Origin: Acidimicrobiia bacterium
GTDB lineage: Bacteria; Actinomycetota; Acidimicrobiia; IMCC26256; JAOSJM01
Length of the DNA: 64,000 nt
Reading direction: 5' to 3'
Assembly (NCBI GenBank): GCA_027494165.1
Contig: JAOSJM010000001.1
Coordinates: forward strand, 682,001 to 746,000
Shown piece by piece: positions 59,785 to 64,000 of the stretch. The notes under the pieces were generated by a model. That model searched no databases. It was given only the letters and a program-made list of their open reading frames with translations, and was not told the origin of the DNA. Numbering within the stretch: the first letter of the stretch is position 1; each line of letters opens with the position of its first letter. A program made the position numbers and the translations under genes.

Positions 59785-61314
59785 ATGACGCGCGGTATCG
59801 CGCACGGCCGGCGTCCGGGGGCGCGGCTCCTCCCGCGGCTCGGCGCCGCGGTCCTCGCCGCGGTGCTCGTGGTGGGGATCGCGGCGGGCTGCTCGGAGGA
59901 CCGGGGCGGGGACGGGACGCCCGCGAGCGGAGCGACCACGACCTCGGCTCCGCGAGGTGACGAGACGCAGGGGCAGGCCCGGGTCGAGCGGGCGCGCGCG
60001 GAGGGGCTCCGGGTCCTCCTCGCCGGCGACGACGTCATGGCCGCCGCGGGTCCCGTCGTGGCCCGCCGGCTCGAGGCCACGGGGCGCGCGACGGCGGAGG
60101 TCGACGTGGAGCCGGGCACGGGTCTGGCCAGCTCGCTCGACTGGCCGGCCCGGATCGCGGCCCGGGTCGACGAGATCCAGCCCACCGTCGTCGTCGTCCA
60201 CTTCGGCGGGGTCGACACGGCGCCCTACGCGACGGGACCCGACGGCCGACCGCTCGACCCGGGCTCGGGCCCGTGGTACGACCGGTGGGCCCAGCAGCAG
60301 GCCACGCTCGTCGAGGCCCTGGCGGGCCGGGGGATCGCGCTCTACTGGGTGGCCGCCCCGCCGGCCCGTGACCCGGCCCTCGACACCAGGGTCCAGATGG
60401 CCAACCTCCTCTCGGAGGGGCTCCACCGGGGCTGGCCCGACTGGGTCGCCCACGTCGACGCGCGGCGGGGCCTCGTCGGCCCCGACGGCGGCTTCGCCGA
60501 GACCGTCGCCGTTCCCGGCGGGGAGACGCTCGTGCTGCGCGACACCGACGGGTACGGGCTGGGGCCCGACGGGGCGGCCCGGCTCGCCACCGCCGTCACG
60601 GACCGGCTGGTGGCGCACTGGTGCCTCGACGGCGCTCCCGGGTGCCGCCCGGCCTTCACGAGCGTGCTCCCGCTCCCCAGCGACACGCCGGCGGGACCGC
60701 GCGTGCTCCTCGTCGGGGACTCCATGATGTGGCAGCTCGTGCCCGCGGTCGCGGCGGTCCTGGAGTCCGGCGGGATCCACGTCCACGACGACATCCGGTC
60801 GACCACCGGGCTCGTGGGCGACTTCGACTGGGTGGGGCGCGTGGGCGCGCTCGCCGAGGCCTGGGACCCCGACGTCGTCGTCGGCCTCTTCACCGGTGAC
60901 CTCCGGCCGGGCTACGCCGACCCCACCGGCCAGGTCGTCGAGATGGATTCGCCCCGCTACTTCGAGCTCACGACCGGAGCCGCCACCACCCTCACCGAGC
61001 AGCTCGTCGCGCGGGGCACCCGGGTGCTGTGGGTCGCGGGACCCCCGGCGGCCGGGGGGCCGGTGGCCGAGCGGATGGCCCGGTTCCGGGAGCTGTACGA
61101 GAGCCTGGCCGCCCGCTTCGGGGAGCAGGTGGGCGTGGTCGACGGGATGTCCCCGCTGCTCGACCGGGGAGAGTTCGCGCTCGAGCTCCCCGACGAGCTC
61201 GGCGTTGCGGTCGCGGTGCGGCTCCCCGACGCCTTCCACCTCACGACCGCGGGCGCCGGGCGGCTGGCCGGCGCGGTCGTGGAGGCCGTGCGGGCGACCG
61301 GCGCGACCGGGTAG
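59785..61314 (+). CDS. Lipoprotein with two SGNH-hydrolase-like domains
   Basis: 509 residues from ATG 59785. Signal GAAVLAAVLVVGIAAGCSED is followed by a Thr-rich linker. Two ~220-residue domains share the same order: RVLLAGDDVMAAAGPVVARR and RVLLVGDSMMWQLVPAVAAV, each followed by GL.(S/G)(S/D)xDW and VVVxxFxGx. In the first domain the nucleophile Ser of GDS is Asp (GDD), so only the second is likely to be active. Both end in an HLT- or DGYGLGPDG-type segment. SGNH proteins often act with acyltransferase-3 proteins in glycan O-acylation. Confidence 0.78.
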   Translation: MTRGIAHGRRPGARLLPRLGAAVLAAVLVVGIAAGCSEDRGGDGTPASGATTTSAPRGDETQGQARVERARAEGLRVLLAGDDVMAAAGPVVARRLEATGRATAEVDVEPGTGLASSLDWPARIAARVDEIQPTVVVVHFGGVDTAPYATGPDGRPLDPGSGPWYDRWAQQQATLVEALAGRGIALYWVAAPPARDPALDTRVQMANLLSEGLHRGWPDWVAHVDARRGLVGPDGGFAETVAVPGGETLVLRDTDGYGLGPDGAARLATAVTDRLVAHWCLDGAPGCRPAFTSVLPLPSDTPAGPRVLLVGDSMMWQLVPAVAAVLESGGIHVHDDIRSTTGLVGDFDWVGRVGALAEAWDPDVVVGLFTGDLRPGYADPTGQVVEMDSPRYFELTTGAATTLTEQLVARGTRVLWVAGPPAAGGPVAERMARFRELYESLAARFGEQVGVVDGMSPLLDRGEFALELPDELGVAVAVRLPDAFHLTTAGAGRLAGAVVEAVRATGATG

Positions 61315-61329
61315 CCCACGTTCCCCCTC

Positions 61330-61374
61330 GGTTGGTGCGGTTTCGGGGTCGTGGACCCCGAAAGCGCGCCAACT
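61330..61374 (+). repeat. 45-bp hairpin repeat, copy 8
   Basis: Loop TCGTGGA; the inner stem TTTCGGGG pairs with CCCCGAAA without mismatch. It lies between the SGNH gene and the cupin gene. Confidence 0.65.
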
Positions 61375-61472
61375 CGCCGGAGACGAGCGGAGGGGACCCG
61401 CGGGACGACGGGGGAAGGAGGAGGGACCGGGGCACCGGTAGGATGACGGACGCCGCGACAAGGGGGGGCACC

Positions 61473-61934
61473 ATGACCGTCGTCGACACCGACACCCGAC
61501 TCGTCCCCACCGACGAGATCCCCTGGGCCGAGCTCGCGCCCGGCATCGAGGTGAAGCTGCTCCGGGTGGGCGGCGAGACGGGCACCTACACCGTGATGGC
61601 CCGCTTCGCTCCCGGCATCGAGCTGCCACGCCACCGCCACTTCGGCGCGGTGCACGCCTACACCGTGCAGGGGCGGTGGCGGTACCGCGAGTACGACTGG
61701 GTGGCCGACACGGGGTCCTTCGTCTACGAGCCGCCGGGCTCGGTGCACACCCTCGAGGTGCCCGACGACGCCGAAGGCCCCACGGTCGTGATGTTCGTGA
61801 TGGAGGGCGGCATGGTGATGCTCGACGAGCAGGACCAGCCGTGGATGTACGAGGATCCCGAGACGATGCGTCAGCACTACGCGGGCGCCCTCGCCGCCCG
61901 GGGGATCCCGTACCCGCACCAGGTCCTGTCCTAG
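61473..61934 (+). CDS. Cupin protein (2,4'-dihydroxyacetophenone-dioxygenase-like)
   Basis: 153 residues from ATG 61473 with AAGGGGGG upstream; TAGGAT at 61439-61444 is a possible -10. ATG 61443 is an in-frame alternative but overlaps that element. Cupin metal motif 1 is LPRHRHFGAVHAYTVQG and motif 2 lies in SFVYEPPGSVHTLEVPDD. The wording HAYTVQGRWRYREYDW is typical of the acetylacetone/dihydroxyacetophenone cleavage group, which uses iron to break C-C bonds; the substrate is inferred only to subfamily level. Confidence 0.78.
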   Translation: MTVVDTDTRLVPTDEIPWAELAPGIEVKLLRVGGETGTYTVMARFAPGIELPRHRHFGAVHAYTVQGRWRYREYDWVADTGSFVYEPPGSVHTLEVPDDAEGPTVVMFVMEGGMVMLDEQDQPWMYEDPETMRQHYAGALAARGIPYPHQVLS

Positions 61935-61965
61935 CCCCGCCGGGAACGGGACGGAGCCCGGCGCC

Positions 61966-62622
61966 GTGACCCCGAAGTCGTTCTTCCTGGGGCCCGAGAT
62001 CCACGACTACCTCGTGGGTCACGGCACGCCTCCCGACGGCGTGCAGCGCGACCTCATCGAGGAGACCGCCCGCCTGGGCGGCATCTCGATCATGCAGATC
62101 GCGCCGGAGCAGGGCGCGTTCATGACCCTCCTCACCCGGCTCCTCGGGGCCCGGCGGGCCGTCGAGGTGGGCACCTTCACCGGCTACTCGGCCCTGGCCG
62201 TGGCCCGGGGGCTCCCGCCCGACGGGCGGCTCCTGTGCTGCGACGTCAGCGAGGAATGGACGGCGATCGCCCGGCGGTACTGGGAGCGGGCCGGGGTGGC
62301 CGACCGCATCGAGCTCCGGATCGGCCCCGCCCTCGACACGCTCCGGTCGCTGCCCCGGGAGGAGACCTTCGACCTCGCCTTCATCGACGCCGACAAGGAG
62401 CGCTACGGCGACTACTACGAGGAGATCCTGGCCCGCCTGCGACCCAACGGCGCGATCCTCGTCGACAACACCCTCTGGATGGGCGTGATCGCGGACCCCT
62501 CCGTCACCGACGACGCCACGCTGGCGATCCGGGCCTTCAACGACCGGGTCGCCGCCGACGAGCGGGTGGACTGCGTGATCCTCCCGCTGGGCGACGGCGT
62601 CACCCTCCTGCGCAAGCGGTAG
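61966..62622 (+). CDS. Class I SAM-dependent O-methyltransferase (caffeoyl-CoA-OMT-like)
   Basis: 218 residues from GTG 61966. SAM motif I is VEVGTFTGYSALAVARGL. The metal-binding Asp segment FIDADKERYGDYYEEIL, and later VDNTLWMGVI, are standard for the metal-dependent O-methyltransferase family 3. The ending VILPLGDGVTLLRKR is typical. It methylates a catechol-like or other vicinal hydroxyl acceptor; the natural substrate is unknown. Confidence 0.87.
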   Translation: MTPKSFFLGPEIHDYLVGHGTPPDGVQRDLIEETARLGGISIMQIAPEQGAFMTLLTRLLGARRAVEVGTFTGYSALAVARGLPPDGRLLCCDVSEEWTAIARRYWERAGVADRIELRIGPALDTLRSLPREETFDLAFIDADKERYGDYYEEILARLRPNGAILVDNTLWMGVIADPSVTDDATLAIRAFNDRVAADERVDCVILPLGDGVTLLRKR

Positions 62623-62656
62623 CGCGGCCCCGCCCGGCGAGAGGCGCGACGTGCGC

Positions 62657-63310
62657 CTACATGGGGTTCTCGCGCAGGAACCGGTAGACGTTGCGGAAGT
62701 TGGCCGTCGTCTCTTCCGGGATCGGGACCAGCGGACCGAGCACCCGCGCGCCCCAGATGATCTCCGCGGTGCGCTCGACGAGCTCGGCCGCCTGGAGGGC
62801 CTTCTTCAGGTCGGGGCCGATGGTGCACAGCCCGTGGTTGGCCATGAGCACGGCGCTGGTGTCGGCGAGGCGGCGGGCCACCTCCTCGCCCAGCTCCTCC
62901 GACCCCGTGAGCCGGTAGTCGCACACGGGCACGTCGCCGCCGACGTAGACGACGAACTCCTCGATGACCGCCGGGATGGGCTGGCGGGTGACGGCGAACA
63001 TCGTGGCGTGCTTGGCGTGGGAGTGCATGACCGCCCCGACCTCGGGGTAGCGCCGGTAGCAGGCGAGGTGCAGGGCGCGCTCGGTGGTGGGTGTCCGTGT
63101 GCCCTCGACGACCTGGCCGTCGAGGTCGACGACGACGAGGTCGTCGAGCGTCATCGTGTCGTACTCGACCGACGACGGGGTCATGACGACGTTCCCGTCC
63201 GGGAGCCGGGCCGAGATGTTCCCGGCCGTACCCTCGACGAGGCCCTTGGCGAGCATGGTCCGGGCGGTCGCCAGGAGCTCCTCCTCCAGCGCGCGGATGT
63301 CCTCCGTCAC
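62657..63310 (-). CDS. Class II aldolase/adducin-family protein (fuculose-phosphate-aldolase-like)
   Basis: 217 residues from GTG 63310, overlapping the stop of the upstream dehydrogenase as GTGA. Zinc and substrate motifs: VEGTAGNISARLPDGN, MTPSSVEYDTM, AVMHSHAKHATMFAV and LMANHGLCTIGPDLKKAL. The family cleaves sugar phosphates such as fuculose-1-phosphate or acts on related keto acids. Pairing with a 2-hydroxyacid dehydrogenase suggests a short sugar-acid or aldol-product pathway. Confidence 0.86.
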   Translation of the reverse strand: MTEDIRALEEELLATARTMLAKGLVEGTAGNISARLPDGNVVMTPSSVEYDTMTLDDLVVVDLDGQVVEGTRTPTTERALHLACYRRYPEVGAVMHSHAKHATMFAVTRQPIPAVIEEFVVYVGGDVPVCDYRLTGSEELGEEVARRLADTSAVLMANHGLCTIGPDLKKALQAAELVERTAEIIWGARVLGPLVPIPEETTANFRNVYRFLRENPM

Positions 63311-64000
63311 GGCAGCACCTCCGGGTTCACGATGTGCACGGGACGCTCGCCGGCGAGGAGCCGGGCGAGGTCGTCGGCGATCATCCCGGAGTGGTTGGCC
63401 TCGGTGTCGTAGCTCGCGCCGCCGATGTGGGGGGTGAGGACGACGTTGGGCATGGACACGAGAGGGTGGTCGGTGGGGAGCTGCTCCCCGGGGAAGTGGT
63501 CGAGGCCGGCCGCCGCGACCTTGCCGGACCGCAGGGCCTCGACCAGCGCGTCCATGTCGTGGAGCGCGGCCCGGGCGGTGTTCAGGAAGATCACCCCGTC
63601 CCGCATGGCGGCGAACCGCTCGGCCCCGATCATCCCGGTCGTCTCGGGGGTGACGGCGGCGTGCATCGACACGACGTCGGCCTCGGCGAGGAGCGCATCG
63701 AGGGAGTGCGTGGCCTCGTCGGAGTAGGGGTCGGCGACGATCACCCGCATCCCGATGCCCTCGAGCCGCCAGCGGACGGCGTGGCCGACCGCGCCGAGGC
63801 CGACGAGCCCGGCGGTGCGTCCCGCCAGCTCCCAGGCTCGGAAGCGCTGGTAGGGGATCGTGCCGTCCTTGAAGATCCGGCCGGCCCGGACGTCGGCGTC
63901 GGCGGGCAGCACGTGGCGGTTCGCCGCGAGCAGCAGGGCGAGGGCAAGCTCGGCGACGGCGTCGGCGTTGCGGCCCGGGGCCCGCAGCACCGGGATCCCG
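63307..64000 (-). CDS. D-2-hydroxyacid dehydrogenase family, N-terminus cut by window edge
   Basis: About 231 residues are visible; the frame stays open to base 64000, so the start lies outside. Rossmann motif GLVGLGAVGHAVRWRLEG is followed by NTARAALHDMDALVEALRSG, a Glu region (FPGEQLP) and the catalytic His in VLTPHIGGASYDTEAN. Compared with the relative at 16307 it has a different cofactor-strand sequence (VIVADPY), suggesting different cofactor or substrate use. It is the first gene of the aldolase operon. Confidence 0.85.
   Translation of the reverse strand, partial: GIPVLRAPGRNADAVAELALALLLAANRHVLPADADVRAGRIFKDGTIPYQRFRAWELAGRTAGLVGLGAVGHAVRWRLEGIGMRVIVADPYSDEATHSLDALLAEADVVSMHAAVTPETTGMIGAERFAAMRDGVIFLNTARAALHDMDALVEALRSGKVAAAGLDHFPGEQLPTDHPLVSMPNVVLTPHIGGASYDTEANHSGMIADDLARLLAGERPVHIVNPEVLP

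Overview
The window is very GC-rich bacterial DNA with many GTG (and a few TTG) starts, GTGA/ATGA stop-start overlaps and numerous leaderless-looking promoters (TAnnnT about 6 bases before the start codon). A TIGR03086 (maleylpyruvate-isomerase-like) protein, an F420-type LLM oxidoreductase, a mycobacterial-type HisN, a FadE34-like double acyl-CoA dehydrogenase and an AbiEi/DUF559 protein all point to Actinomycetota. An Acidimicrobiia-like organism is my best guess. No rRNA, tRNA, CRISPR array, prophage or insertion sequence was recognised.

Layout. 1-9 kb: end of a TetR gene, Ppx/GppA phosphatase, aldehyde dehydrogenase, HMG-CoA-lyase-like aldolase with a GntR regulator, a tandem VOC pair, a TetR regulator and an acyl-CoA ligase. 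9-21.4 kb: hydrolase, a Liv-type ABC importer with an embedded long-chain acyl-CoA ligase, 2-hydroxyacid dehydrogenase, class III CoA transferase, a second hydrolase, SDR and F420 oxidoreductase. 21.7-34.6 kb: mixed block with an unusual AMP-ligase operon, lipoproteins, broken genes, PHP protein, hisN-like phosphatase, FGGY kinase and a ferredoxin. 34.8-49.5 kb: acyl-CoA degradation module (fused FadE, MaoC hydratase, two DUF35 proteins, CMD-fold protein, Ltp-type thiolase, second FadE), a paired M24/pseudo-M24 locus, another acyl-CoA ligase and a D-aminoacylase-type amidohydrolase. 49.7-61.3 kb: envelope glycan block (two GT39-like membrane glycosyltransferases, FAD oxidoreductase, two acyltransferase-3 proteins, GT2 plus DUF2304, GT4, double-SGNH lipoprotein). 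61.4-64 kb: cupin, O-methyltransferase, class II aldolase and an edge-truncated dehydrogenase.

How it works together. Most genes before 49.5 kb fit uptake, CoA activation, dehydrogenation, hydration and thiolytic or aldolytic cleavage of hydrophobic carboxylates (fatty, branched or steroid side-chain acids). The main observation is a shared 18-bp palindrome, consensus CCTGAC-N6-GTCAGG, in front of about ten of these units and apparently absent from the glycan block. It looks like the operator of one catabolic regulon, and the TetR gene at 6429-7121 is a candidate regulator because a site lies in its own divergent promoter region.

Two cautions. First, at least nine genes carry single-base frameshifts, mostly in runs of G or C, which looks like uncorrected sequencing error rather than true decay. 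Second, a 45-bp hairpin-forming repeat occurs in nine intergenic copies, four of them bracketing the AbiEi/DUF559 gene.
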